A DNA stretch of 61,031 nt from Coriobacteriia bacterium (GTDB lineage Bacteria > Actinomycetota > Coriobacteriia > Coriobacteriales > Atopobiaceae), in the NCBI GenBank assembly GCA_030530145.1, contig JAUMVN010000012.1, positions 1 to 61,031 on the forward strand. Direction: 5' to 3'. The notes beneath the pieces were generated by a model that was not told the DNA's origin, searched no databases, and saw only the letters and a program-made list of their open reading frames with translations. Below, piece after piece: positions 25,372 to 32,815 of the stretch (position 1 is its first letter; each line of letters begins with the position of its first letter). A program made the translations under genes and the position numbers.

Positions 25372-26133
25372 CTAACCCAGGCCTGCGAACTTGACCAGCG
25401 CCACGTGCGGCACAAGCTTGGCCAGCAGGCGGTAGGCCTTGTAGGGCGCGCCGGTGGTGTAGACGGCCCGCCCGCGCTTGGCCGCCCTAAGCGATTTGAC
25501 GGCCGCGATCTTGGGGTCGATAACCGGCAGACGCTTCTGGCCATCGGTGAGCTCGATCATGTCGCCCTTGCGGCTCATCTCGGTGAGCATGAGGCCCGGG
25601 CACACGGCGCAGACGTTGATGCGGCGGTGGCGCAGCTCCTCGCGCAGCCCCAGGCACAGCGCCGAGACGTACGACTTGGACGCGCAGTAGACAATGAGGT
25701 TCGTGTTGGGCACAAACGCCGAGGTGGACGACACCTCCAGGATCGTGCCGCCGTCCACTACGTAGGGAAGGCAGGTCTTGGTGATGGCCGTCGCGCCCTT
25801 GCAGTTGAGGTCGATGATCTTGAGCATGTGGTCAAGGTCCATCTCCTCAAACGGGGCTCCGCCGGCTACTCCGGCATCGTTGATCAGCACCTGGACCTGC
25901 GGCTTCTCGCGCTCAAGGCGCTGCGCAAGCGCCTGGTGGGCGTCCATGTCTGCCATGTCCATCGGGATGACGACGCAGCGCTTGTCGGGGTGCGCCGCCG
26001 CGACCTGGCGCAGGCGCTCTTCTCGCCGGGCGATGAGCCACAGCTCGTTTACCTCGGGAAACACCTGCGTGACGGCGTCGACGTAGCAGGTGCCAAGCCC
26101 CGACGACGCCCCGGTGATGATTGCGATGCTCAT
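25372..26133 (-). CDS. Short-chain dehydrogenase/reductase
   Basis: 253 aa. The NAD(P)-binding motif is IITGASSGLGTCYVDAV, INDAGVAGG is the NNAG-type segment, and the active site is the Ser of SSTSAFV with the YCASK pair (Tyr and Lys). The C terminus is hydrophobic (AYRLLAKLVPHVALVKFAGL). First gene of an operon with the EFR1-like protein. Its promoter region carries palindromes, probably bound by the divergent TetR protein. Confidence 0.92.
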   Translation of the reverse strand: MSIAIITGASSGLGTCYVDAVTQVFPEVNELWLIARREERLRQVAAAHPDKRCVVIPMDMADMDAHQALAQRLEREKPQVQVLINDAGVAGGAPFEEMDLDHMLKIIDLNCKGATAITKTCLPYVVDGGTILEVSSTSAFVPNTNLIVYCASKSYVSALCLGLREELRHRRINVCAVCPGLMLTEMSRKGDMIELTDGQKRLPVIDPKIAAVKSLRAAKRGRAVYTTGAPYKAYRLLAKLVPHVALVKFAGLG

Positions 26134-26166
26134 GCTGCCCTCCAGATTGACAGACGTTCTAAATTG

Positions 26167-26253
26167 GACATGTGCAAAAGTTCATGTCACAATCTAAGGA
26201 CCTTGTCGCCGGCATTTCAAGTTACGGATTCGGCGCCGCGTCCAACGTTGGAC
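26167..26253. promoter_or_regulatory. Probable TetR operators between SDR and tetR
   Basis: Two palindromes lie in the divergent region: GACATG-N10-CATGTC at 26167-26188, just upstream of the SDR gene, and the perfect GTCCAACGTTGGAC at 26240-26253, upstream of the TetR gene. Both share the TTGGACAT motif, which supports one DNA-binding protein. Confidence 0.6.
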
Positions 26254-26281
26254 ATATCAGCGATTCTGCAAAAGGAGCGCC

Positions 26282-26851
26282 ATGAAACGCGACCTCACAA
26301 AGCCGCTCACGCGCGGGGCAAAGCGCACGCTGGATGCCTTTAGCTCGCAGATGTTCGCCCTGCTGGCCGAGAAGAGCTTCGAAGACATTGCCGTGGGCGA
26401 GCTGTGCGAGCGCGCGCAGTACCCCCGCGCCACCTTCTACAACTACTTCGACGACAAGTACGACCTGCTGGGCTACTGCTGGCTCACGCTTGCCAACGCG
26501 ATCGGCCTTGCCGAGTACCACCACGCGCCAGAAAACCAGATGCTCTATCTCTACTTCGACCGCATCTATGCCTTTACCAGGGACAACGGCGAGGTGATCG
26601 CCCGCGTGCTGGCCCGCAACCCCGAGGCCGGCTACATGTACTCGAGCTTCCGCACCTTTCTCAATGCCCAGATGCGCCAGATCTTCCGTGACTGCCCGGA
26701 CGCCGCGGCTAAGGGCATCCCCAACGAGCTTCTCGCTGACCACTACAGCAACACGCTGTTCCTCGTCTGGCAGTGGGCCGCGCTCAAGGACTCCGCCTGC
26801 ACCAAGGACCAGGCCATCGCCTACCTGCAAAAGCTCTTGTCGATAGGCTAG
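26282..26851 (+). CDS. TetR family regulator
   Basis: 189 aa. The helix-turn-helix is TLDAFSSQMFALLAEKSFED then LCERAQYPRATFYNYFDDKYDL, and FYNYFDDK is the recognition-helix end. GGAG sits six bases before the ATG. It probably represses the divergent SDR-EFR1 operon. Its TAG overlaps the stop of the convergent aldo/keto reductase gene by four bases (CTAG palindrome), an unusually tight junction with no terminator. Confidence 0.9.
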   Translation: MKRDLTKPLTRGAKRTLDAFSSQMFALLAEKSFEDIAVGELCERAQYPRATFYNYFDDKYDLLGYCWLTLANAIGLAEYHHAPENQMLYLYFDRIYAFTRDNGEVIARVLARNPEAGYMYSSFRTFLNAQMRQIFRDCPDAAAKGIPNELLADHYSNTLFLVWQWAALKDSACTKDQAIAYLQKLLSIG

Positions 26852-27900
26852 ACCCGCCGCGCACCGGAGAATCCCGCCGCGCGGCCCTGTTCCTCGGCGG
26901 CGCAAATGAGCTGGCGCTCCTCGGCCGACATGTGCCATTCAACTGCGCCGATGTTGTTCGCCGCCTGTTTTACCGTCCGGATTCCGGGAATGGGGAGCAC
27001 GTTGATGCCCGGCGTGGTCAGCAGCCAGTTGATCGCTACCTGCGCCAGGCTTTTCTCGTGGGCGCGGCCTATTGCCTCCATCTGGGCAAGAATCGGCTCC
27101 ATGCGCTTGCGGTCGCACTCGCGCGGCCTCGTGAGCAGCCTCTTTGCCAGGGGCTCGGCGCTCACCTGCTCCTTTGTGAGGTTCAGGTGTCCAAAGTAGC
27201 AGGCCGTGGAGTAACCGAGCGGCATCCTCTTGTTGCGGTACTTGCCCGTGAGCACGCCCTCGGCCAGCGGGGCGTACGGTATCAGCGTGACACCGTGCCG
27301 CTTGCACGCGTCGAACACGCCGTTGCCCTCGGGATATCTACGTACAACGTTGTAGCCGGTCATCGCGGCGCTCAGTGCCAGGCCGTGCGCCTCCAGGGCC
27401 TCCGCCGCCTCATCGATCTGCTTTGCCGAGAAGTTGCAGACGCCGACGCCGCGCACCTTCCCCTGCTCAACAGCCTGTGCCATGACGTCCATGTACGCCT
27501 TGATGCCGTGGTGCTTGGGCGGCGTGTGCATGAAGTACAGCTCGAGCGACGAGATCCCCAGGCGCGAGAGGGACCCGTCCAGCGCTTCCCATATCGCCTC
27601 GGGCGAGTCGGACGAGACGGTCTTTCTTCTTGGTGCCAGCGGATTCATGGACGAAGGCGGCGCGAACTTCGAGCTCACGCGCACCGGTCGCCCGTCTCGC
27701 CGAAGGAACTCCCCCAACAACGACTCGGACGCGCCGTCGCCGTAGATCTCGGCCGTGTCAAAGAGGTCGTAGCCCCTGTCCAGGCAGTACTGATATGCGG
27801 AGAAGAGCTCCTCTTTCTCGGCTTCCGTCTTGGGGGTCCACAGCATGGTCCCCACGCCCAAAGAGGGAAGGCGTCCGCCTGTCGTCTGCTGGTTTTCCAT
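26848..27900 (-). CDS. Aldo/keto reductase
   Basis: 350 aa, the longer AKR type with flavodoxin-like loops. Asp and Tyr in DLFDTAEIYGDG, Lys in VRVSSKFAPP, His in LYFMHTPPKHHG. The cofactor region is INWLLTTPGINVLPIPGIRT. Divergent from a TetR gene at 28058, with operator-like repeats between. Substrate unknown. Confidence 0.92.
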   Translation of the reverse strand: MENQQTTGGRLPSLGVGTMLWTPKTEAEKEELFSAYQYCLDRGYDLFDTAEIYGDGASESLLGEFLRRDGRPVRVSSKFAPPSSMNPLAPRRKTVSSDSPEAIWEALDGSLSRLGISSLELYFMHTPPKHHGIKAYMDVMAQAVEQGKVRGVGVCNFSAKQIDEAAEALEAHGLALSAAMTGYNVVRRYPEGNGVFDACKRHGVTLIPYAPLAEGVLTGKYRNKRMPLGYSTACYFGHLNLTKEQVSAEPLAKRLLTRPRECDRKRMEPILAQMEAIGRAHEKSLAQVAINWLLTTPGINVLPIPGIRTVKQAANNIGAVEWHMSAEERQLICAAEEQGRAAGFSGARRV

Positions 27901-27954
27901 GTTCTCGCGCCTTCTTCTTGGCCAAAGCTGCCACTATTGCTCTAGTCTTGTCGA

Positions 27955-28012
27955 CATTTGTTGAGATAACAACAACGCTCCTGGGGCAGGTTGCTGCTAT
28001 CTCGACAGATAC
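27955..28012. promoter_or_regulatory. Inverted pair of probable TetR sites
   Basis: A site at about 27955-27976 contains TTGTTGAGATAACAACAA. A close relative in the opposite orientation lies at about 27990-28012 (minus strand TGTCGAGATAGCAGCAAC). Each half is itself partly palindromic (TTGTT-gagat-AACAA). They sit between the divergent AKR and TetR genes. Confidence 0.6.
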
Positions 28013-28057
28013 GGGTGAATATGTCGAGGTCCGAAGTGGCTAATTGCGGAGGTCGAA

Positions 28058-28654
28058 GTGGCGAGAAGCGAGCTCAAGAGTCCCAAACGCCGGACCCTGA
28101 CCAAGCGCCTTGTGCGAGAGGCGCTGCTGGAGCTGCTGCAGACGAAGGACATCAAGGATGTCTCTGTCAGCGAGCTGTGCGCGCGGGCCGACATCAACCG
28201 GACGACGTTCTACAACCACTATGCCGGCACGCACGAAGTGCTGGCCGAAATCGAGGACGAGTTCATGGGGCAGCTTCTCGACGCTGGCGCGGGTCCGCGC
28301 GGCGAGGGCGGTCTGGAGGAGTACATCGAAACCATCTGCGTGGAGCTGCAACATAACAAGGAGGTCGCCCTGCTCTTGCTGGCAAACGGCGCCGACCCGC
28401 GGTTCTCTGCGCGGTTTCTTGAGGCGCAGGGCTGCGAGGCGATTTTGCGGGACGCGGACGGGCGGCACCCGCGCACGCGAGCGGAGATCGACCTTCTGGC
28501 AAGGTATCTTAGCGCCGGCGCGTGCTCGCTGGTCTGCTCGTGGCTGGAGGCCGGCTGCGTGCAAACGCCTCGCCAGGTGGCCGAGATTCTCGCGTCCGTT
28601 ATCCAAAACGGGATTGGCGCGCACTCGGCCTCGGCGGGCGGCGGCTGCTCATAG
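28058..28654 (+). CDS. TetR family regulator
   Basis: 198 aa from GTG 28058, with GGAGG seven bases upstream. The helix-turn-helix is REALLELLQTKDIKDVSV then LCARADINRTTFYNHYAGTHE. It is divergent from the AKR at 26848-27900 and probably represses it through the paired sites at 27955-28012. The C-terminal domain is rich in Leu and Cys. Ligand unknown. Confidence 0.9.
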   Translation: MARSELKSPKRRTLTKRLVREALLELLQTKDIKDVSVSELCARADINRTTFYNHYAGTHEVLAEIEDEFMGQLLDAGAGPRGEGGLEEYIETICVELQHNKEVALLLLANGADPRFSARFLEAQGCEAILRDADGRHPRTRAEIDLLARYLSAGACSLVCSWLEAGCVQTPRQVAEILASVIQNGIGAHSASAGGGCS

Positions 28655-28710
28655 GGGGTAAAGTTCGCTCTGGCGAAATAGCGAAGGTGGCCGCGGCGCA
28701 GGCCCGTTTC

Positions 28711-29136
28711 CTACGAGTGCCTCGGCCGGTTCTCGTTCGTCCAGGTTCGCGGGTTCGTATCGTCGGGGGCGTCGCCGGCGAGAACAGCTTCGTAGTGGGC
28801 CACTTTCGCGTTCATGTACTCGACGGTTGCCTGGGCCTCTACCAGGCGCTTCTCGGCTTCTTCTCGCTGGCGAAGGATGATCGCGTAGCGTGCCTGCAGG
28901 TTCTCCCGCGACTCGGGCAGAAGGCAAAGGCGGCAGTACTCGCGGATGTCCTCGATCGAGGCGCCGCAGCCCTTGAGGCACATGATGCCCCGCATCCAGT
29001 TGACGGACTCGTCGGTAAAGACGCGCCGGTTTCCGGCGTCGCGCTCGCAGGGGAGAAGGCCACTGTCGGTGTAGAAGCGCAGCGTGTGTTCGGTGACGCC
29101 GAACTTCTCGGCCATCTGTTTAATCGTGTAGCGCAT
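28711..29136 (-). CDS. MerR family regulator
   Basis: 141 aa from ATG 29136 (MRYTIKQMAEKFGVTEHTLR), with GAGGTG upstream. Winged helix, then the recognition segment FYTDSGLLPCERDAGNRRVF and a coiled coil (QREEAEKRLVEAQATVEYMN). No C-terminal metal-binding loop, so probably of the aldehyde/organic-effector group. Divergent from the AKR at 29240, whose promoter carries its likely operator. The C-terminal tail is not conserved. Confidence 0.9.
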   Translation of the reverse strand: MRYTIKQMAEKFGVTEHTLRFYTDSGLLPCERDAGNRRVFTDESVNWMRGIMCLKGCGASIEDIREYCRLCLLPESRENLQARYAIILRQREEAEKRLVEAQATVEYMNAKVAHYEAVLAGDAPDDTNPRTWTNENRPRHS

Positions 29137-29158
29137 GGGCGCACCTCGGGTTTTCTCC

Positions 29159-29189
29159 TTGACTTCGAGTAACTCGAAGTTGCTAGCGT
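29159..29189 (+). promoter_or_regulatory. MerR-type promoter of the AKR gene
   Basis: Plus strand: -35 TTGACT (29159-29164), a 19-bp spacer and a weak -10 TAGCGT (29184-29189). The perfect palindrome ACTTCGAG-TAA-CTCGAAGT (29162-29180) lies between the two boxes, the classic position of a MerR operator. Confidence 0.7.
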
Positions 29190-29239
29190 GGAATTTAGGA
29201 TAGGCGCGACGCCTACAAAACTCAAGGCAAGGAGAGAAC

Positions 29240-30073
29240 ATGGAATATCAGACTTTGAACAACGGCGTGCGGATGCCGCTTGTGGGCTTTGGGACGTTCA
29301 TGCTGGGCGGCGAGACGTGCGCCGCTGCCGTGGCGCAGGCGATCCGCGCCGGTTACCGTATGGTCGACACGGCCGAGGCCTACGGAAACGAGGCGGCTGT
29401 GGGTGAGGGCATCCGCCAAAGTGGCGTCGACCGCAAGGAGCTGTTCCTCGTCACAAAGGTGAACTTCACGTCCTACGAGGACGCCGGGCAGGCGGTGGCC
29501 TGTTCGCTGGCGGCTCTGGGGACCGACTATGTTGACCTGCTGCTTTTGCACTGGCCCTTCGCTAACCGCTACGCCGCGTGGCGCGAGCTGGAGAAGGCTT
29601 ACGCGCAAGGCAAGGCGCGCGCCATCGGCGTCTCGAACTTCGAGCCCGACCAGCTGCTCGACCTGATCGCCTACAACGGGGTCGCCCCGGCCGTCAACCA
29701 GGTCGAGACCAATCTCTACTGCCAGCGCGTTGACGACCGTGCCTGGATGGACAAGAAGGGCGTGGCACACATGGCTTATGCGCCGCTTGGCCAGGGCAAT
29801 CGTGCCCAGATGTTTGACGAGCCCGCGGTACGCGCCTTGGCCGAGAAGTACGAAAAGACGCCTGCTCAGGTCATGCTGCGCTACCTCACGCAGAAGGGCG
29901 CCACGGTGATTCCGCGCAGCGTGCAGCCGGCCCACATCCAGGAGAACCTCGACATCTTCGACTTCTCGCTAACCCATGCCGAGCTCGCGACGCTAGCTGA
30001 CCTGGATAAGCATGAGCCCCTTATCGGCAAGCCCGAGGACCCGGAGTTCGTTGAGTTTTCGCTTACGTGGTAG
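29240..30073 (+). CDS. Aldo/keto reductase
   Basis: 277 aa NADPH-dependent carbonyl reductase. Asp and Tyr are in MVDTAEAYGNEAAVG, Lys in FLVTKVNFTSY, His in LLLLHWPFANR, and the cofactor region is GATVIPRSVQPAHIQENLDI. AAGGAGAG precedes the ATG. Transcribed from the MerR-type promoter at 29159. Close in sequence to the AKR at 22358, so probably a paralogue with a different inducer. Confidence 0.93.
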   Translation: MEYQTLNNGVRMPLVGFGTFMLGGETCAAAVAQAIRAGYRMVDTAEAYGNEAAVGEGIRQSGVDRKELFLVTKVNFTSYEDAGQAVACSLAALGTDYVDLLLLHWPFANRYAAWRELEKAYAQGKARAIGVSNFEPDQLLDLIAYNGVAPAVNQVETNLYCQRVDDRAWMDKKGVAHMAYAPLGQGNRAQMFDEPAVRALAEKYEKTPAQVMLRYLTQKGATVIPRSVQPAHIQENLDIFDFSLTHAELATLADLDKHEPLIGKPEDPEFVEFSLTW

Positions 30074-30095
30074 TGGGCTTGCCGTCGCCGTCTCT

Positions 30096-30719
30096 CTAGC
30101 CCCTTGGAGAACGGCAGCAGGCCTGTATGACCTCGACCACGTGGTCGATCGAATCGGCGCAGTCTCGGCGCAGCCACTCTTCCACAACGGCCACGCAGCC
30201 CCGTATGGTAAAGGCCAGGAAGTAGTCGCGGTCATGCTCGGGCACTCCGTAGCGGTCGAGCGCGGGCTCGAGCACGTGGTCGCGCGTGTTGCCGTAGAGC
30301 TTGACAAGGGGAAGTGCCCCGCCGCGCTGCAAGATCGTCGTGAACAGTCGGCGGTTCTCGGCAACAAAGCGCAGGTAGGGGACAAGATATCGAGGGGTCA
30401 GCAGGTAGAGCTCCTCAAGCGTGCGGCCTTCTATGCCGTCCGCGAACTCTGCCGCTTCCTTGGGCATGTACGTCAGAAAGCGGGCGACCATCCATTCGCA
30501 GCACTCGTCGAGAAGGTCGCCCAGGGTCTCGTAGTGCAGGTAGAACGCAGAGCGGCTGATACCGGCCCGCTGACAGATCTCCTTGACGGTGATGAACTCG
30601 AAGTCTTTCTCGCCAAGAAGGTCGAGAAAGGCCTCGTCCATACGGGCGGCCGTCTCGAAGTACCTGCTTTGTTTGCCGTTTGTCAACGTGCGCCCCCTGC
30701 TGCCTGCTTCCAGCCCCAT
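30096..30719 (-). CDS. TetR family regulator
   Basis: 207 aa. The helix-turn-helix is ETAARMDEAFLDLLGEKDFE then ICQRAGISRSAFYLHYETLGD, and the C terminus holds a TetR_C-type domain (CVAVVEEWLRRDCADSIDHV). It lies 15 bp downstream of a small membrane protein gene on the same strand. Target genes are not obvious; the upstream membrane protein is a candidate. Convergent with the AKR at 29240-30073, with only 22 bp between. Confidence 0.88.
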   Translation of the reverse strand: MGLEAGSRGRTLTNGKQSRYFETAARMDEAFLDLLGEKDFEFITVKEICQRAGISRSAFYLHYETLGDLLDECCEWMVARFLTYMPKEAAEFADGIEGRTLEELYLLTPRYLVPYLRFVAENRRLFTTILQRGGALPLVKLYGNTRDHVLEPALDRYGVPEHDRDYFLAFTIRGCVAVVEEWLRRDCADSIDHVVEVIQACCRSPRG

Positions 30720-30734
30720 GCTCCCACCCCTATG

Positions 30735-31085
30735 CTACTCGGCAATCTGCGAAGCCAGGCGGAGGATGTCGGCGGCGTACTTTTGCCTGCCCTGCTCAAG
30801 CAGGCGCTTGTAGACGAAGTAGTTCACGCCCATGCCGGCCATTCCAGCGATGCCAACGACCACGCCCAAGACCAGCATGAGGGTGGAGCCGTCGCCGATG
30901 ACGCCCATGGCCAGGCACATGCCAGCGCCAAATACGAGGCAGGCCACGATGCCGATGCTGTTGGCGGCGATGTTGGCGGGCAGCTTGGCGCGGCGGTCGA
31001 GCTTGTGCAGGGCCACGACCTTGGATGTGTCTTTGGGGGCGTACTCGGCGGCGAGCTGCTCGGCGTAGGTCTTGTCGGTGTTCAT
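30735..31085 (-). CDS. Small conserved membrane protein
   Basis: 116 aa from ATG 31085 (MNTDKTYAEQLAAEYAPKD). A soluble N-terminal segment with KDTSKVVALHKLDRRAKLPA is followed by two membrane helices, SIGIVACLVFGAGMCLAMGV and LMLVLGVVVGIAGMAGMGV, and a charged tail. Relatives in anaerobes are often named dihydropteridine reductase, for which I see no catalytic evidence. First gene of a two-gene unit with the TetR regulator. Confidence 0.7.
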   Translation of the reverse strand: MNTDKTYAEQLAAEYAPKDTSKVVALHKLDRRAKLPANIAANSIGIVACLVFGAGMCLAMGVIGDGSTLMLVLGVVVGIAGMAGMGVNYFVYKRLLEQGRQKYAADILRLASQIAE

Positions 31086-31233
31086 GGGGTTCCTCTCGGT
31101 AAATGCCCGGGCCGTTCCCGGGCGCAAGACCATTACACAAGAGGCGCCGCCGCGTTTGAAGAACACGGTCGGCCCCTTGTGTTGAGAATCTGAGCCCTCT
31201 TGCTCGTTATCGCTGGGGGAGTGGGATGGATAG

Positions 31234-31317
31234 CCTTGGCGTGCGCGGATGACACTTCTTTGGTCTAAAAAGTGTTATCCGAATACACTTTTTGGGTGAA
31301 AAAAGTGTAAGCCAAGG
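31234..31317. repeat. Tandem ACACTT/AAGTGT palindromes
   Basis: Two palindromes in tandem, ACACTT-N-AAGTGT at 31253-31274 and ACACTTTTT-N-AAAAAGTGT at 31285-31308, enclosed by CCTTGGC (31234) and GCCAAGG (31311). The region 31086-31606 has no gene that I can support; it contains this element and repeat copy C. Confidence 0.65.
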
Positions 31318-31476
31318 TTCTTGCCCTCGATGAGGTGCGGCTATGCGAGAAGGCCCTCAACACGCTGCGGGTGCCAGTTCGGTAAGGAAGGCGCTCTGCT
31401 CAGAGTTCCTCTGTACGCCGCGTTTTGCGTGCAGCCTTGAGGCCTAGGCGTCGATGTGCTGCTCTTTGAGTCCGAT

Positions 31477-31573
31477 TGCGTACATGCCGAGATGTACAAG
31501 ACCGGCCCATAACGGCTGGTTGGCGAGAAAAACGCCCTGTTGTGTATGCGTTTAGACGCACACAACAGGGCGT
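31477..31573 (-). terminator. Bipartite TGTAC/GTACA repeat, copy C, with T-tailed terminator
   Basis: First palindrome at 31477-31501 (GCGTACAT-N-ATGTACAAGA). Second at 31532-31573 has 14-bp arms ACGCCCTGTTGTGT and an inner GCGT/ACGC stem. On the minus strand it runs into TTTTT, so it terminates the gene ending at 31607. It shares GGCGAGAAAAACGCCC with copy B. Confidence 0.85.
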
Positions 31574-31606
31574 TGTTTGTGCTCGACCGGTTTTTCTCGG
31601 TGCCGC

Positions 31607-32245
31607 CTACTTGCTCACGACCGAGACGCGCTCTCGGCGGTGGGTGCCGGCCTGGGCCAAGTCGACCATGGCGATGGCGAAGTCGGCGTAGCTCACCGTG
31701 GATTCGCCGGTCGCGTTGAGAGTGAGCTCCTCGCCAGCCAGGGTATAGGAGCCGGTGCGCGGCCCATCGGCCTGGAAATCGCAGGCAGGGGAGACGTAGG
31801 TCCAGTCAAGGTCGCCGGTCTCGCGCAGCCAGGCAAGCGCGCGTCCGTGTGCGGCAGAGAGCGGCTTCCAGTCGTCGGGGAAGTCGGGGCCCTGGTCCAC
31901 GGTGGCGGTGTGTTGGGGGTTTACGTAGAGGCTGCCCGCGCCGCCCACAATGAGCAGCTGCGTATTGGTGCCGGCAAGGCATTTGCCCAGGTGGATGATG
32001 GCGTCGCCGATGCCGTCGATGGTCTCGGACATCCAGGCGCCGTACGCGCAGACCACTACGTCGAAGCCGGCGAGGTCCTCGGCGGTGACGTCAAACACGT
32101 CCTTCACGATGGCGTGCTGCGCGGCTGAGCGGTTCTCGCCTCGCACGACGGCCGTGACGTCCATGCCGCGCTCGACGGCCTCTCGGGTGATGAGCTGGCC
32201 AGCGTGTCCGTTGGCGCAGACGATAGCGATCTTCTCTGCAGACAT
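31607..32245 (-). CDS. NAD(P)H-binding Rossmann-fold oxidoreductase
   Basis: 212 aa. The N terminus EKIAIVCANGHAGQLITREA is an NAD(P)-binding motif of the SDR-a5/NmrA-like type. VVCAYGAWMSETIDG and LLIVGGAGSLYVNP follow, without a clear Tyr-Lys active site, so it may be a redox sensor or quinone/azo reductase. Divergent from an HxlR regulator, a frequent partner of quinone-responsive reductases. The terminator is repeat copy C. Confidence 0.85.
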   Translation of the reverse strand: MSAEKIAIVCANGHAGQLITREAVERGMDVTAVVRGENRSAAQHAIVKDVFDVTAEDLAGFDVVVCAYGAWMSETIDGIGDAIIHLGKCLAGTNTQLLIVGGAGSLYVNPQHTATVDQGPDFPDDWKPLSAAHGRALAWLRETGDLDWTYVSPACDFQADGPRTGSYTLAGEELTLNATGESTVSYADFAIAMVDLAQAGTHRRERVSVVSK

Positions 32246-32319
32246 AAGAGGTTTCCTTTCTGTTGACGTTTCCTCTTGACGCCTGCTATATTCGGTCGAT
32301 ACGGCATCCTAGGGAAGTA

Positions 32320-32335
32320 AGCACAATATAGTGCT
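32320..32335. promoter_or_regulatory. Probable HxlR operator
   Basis: AGCAC-AATATA-GTGCT is flanked on both sides by AAGTA motifs (GGAAGTA before, GTAAGTA after). It sits between the divergent reductase and HxlR genes, where YodB/HxlR-type repressors usually bind. Confidence 0.5.
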
Positions 32336-32392
32336 GTAAGTACCCATAGGTAACTAATGCGCCTAACCTGCATAAACGGAGATGAACCCAGC

Positions 32393-32731
32393 ATGACCCA
32401 GAAGCCTACCGCCCGCGAATGGCCCGCCTGCCCCGTCGAGACGACCATCAGCCTGATCGGCGACAAATGGAAGGTTCTTATCCTGCGCGAGCTCATGGGC
32501 GGCACCAAGCGCTTTGGTGAGCTGCAGCGCGGCGTGGGCAAGGTTTCGCAGAAGGTCTTGACCAGCCAGCTTCGTGCCATGGAAGCCGACGGCCTGGTCC
32601 ACCGCGAGGTCTTTGCCGAGGTCCCGCCCCGCGTCGAGTACTCGCTCACGCCGCTGGGCCAAAGCCTCAAGCCCGTGATCGAGGCCCTTCGCGATTGGGG
32701 CGAGGCCTTCAAGGCCCAACACGAGGCGTAG
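32393..32731 (+). CDS. HxlR family regulator
   Basis: 112 aa from ATG 32393. The winged helix has the family signature: CPVETTISLIGDKWKVLILR with the conserved Cys near the N terminus (redox or quinone sensing in the YodB/HypR group), then GTKRFGELQRGVGKVSQKVL, LRAMEADGLVHREVF and PPRVEYSLTPLGQSL. It probably represses the divergent NAD(P)H-binding gene. The ORF continues upstream to 32357, but the start after GGAG is preferred. Confidence 0.92.
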   Translation: MTQKPTAREWPACPVETTISLIGDKWKVLILRELMGGTKRFGELQRGVGKVSQKVLTSQLRAMEADGLVHREVFAEVPPRVEYSLTPLGQSLKPVIEALRDWGEAFKAQHEA

Positions 32732-32815
32732 CGCCTAACGATTGTTGGCGTCCGCTAACGCATGCTAAAAAAGCTAAGGCGCGCTAACTCAAATGAAAGC
32801 CACCGCGGAGCCCGC

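Noticed and set aside
30735..31085. Annotation of the small membrane protein as dihydropteridine reductase
   Set aside because: It has two membrane helices and no nucleotide-binding motif, so an enzyme name is not supported.
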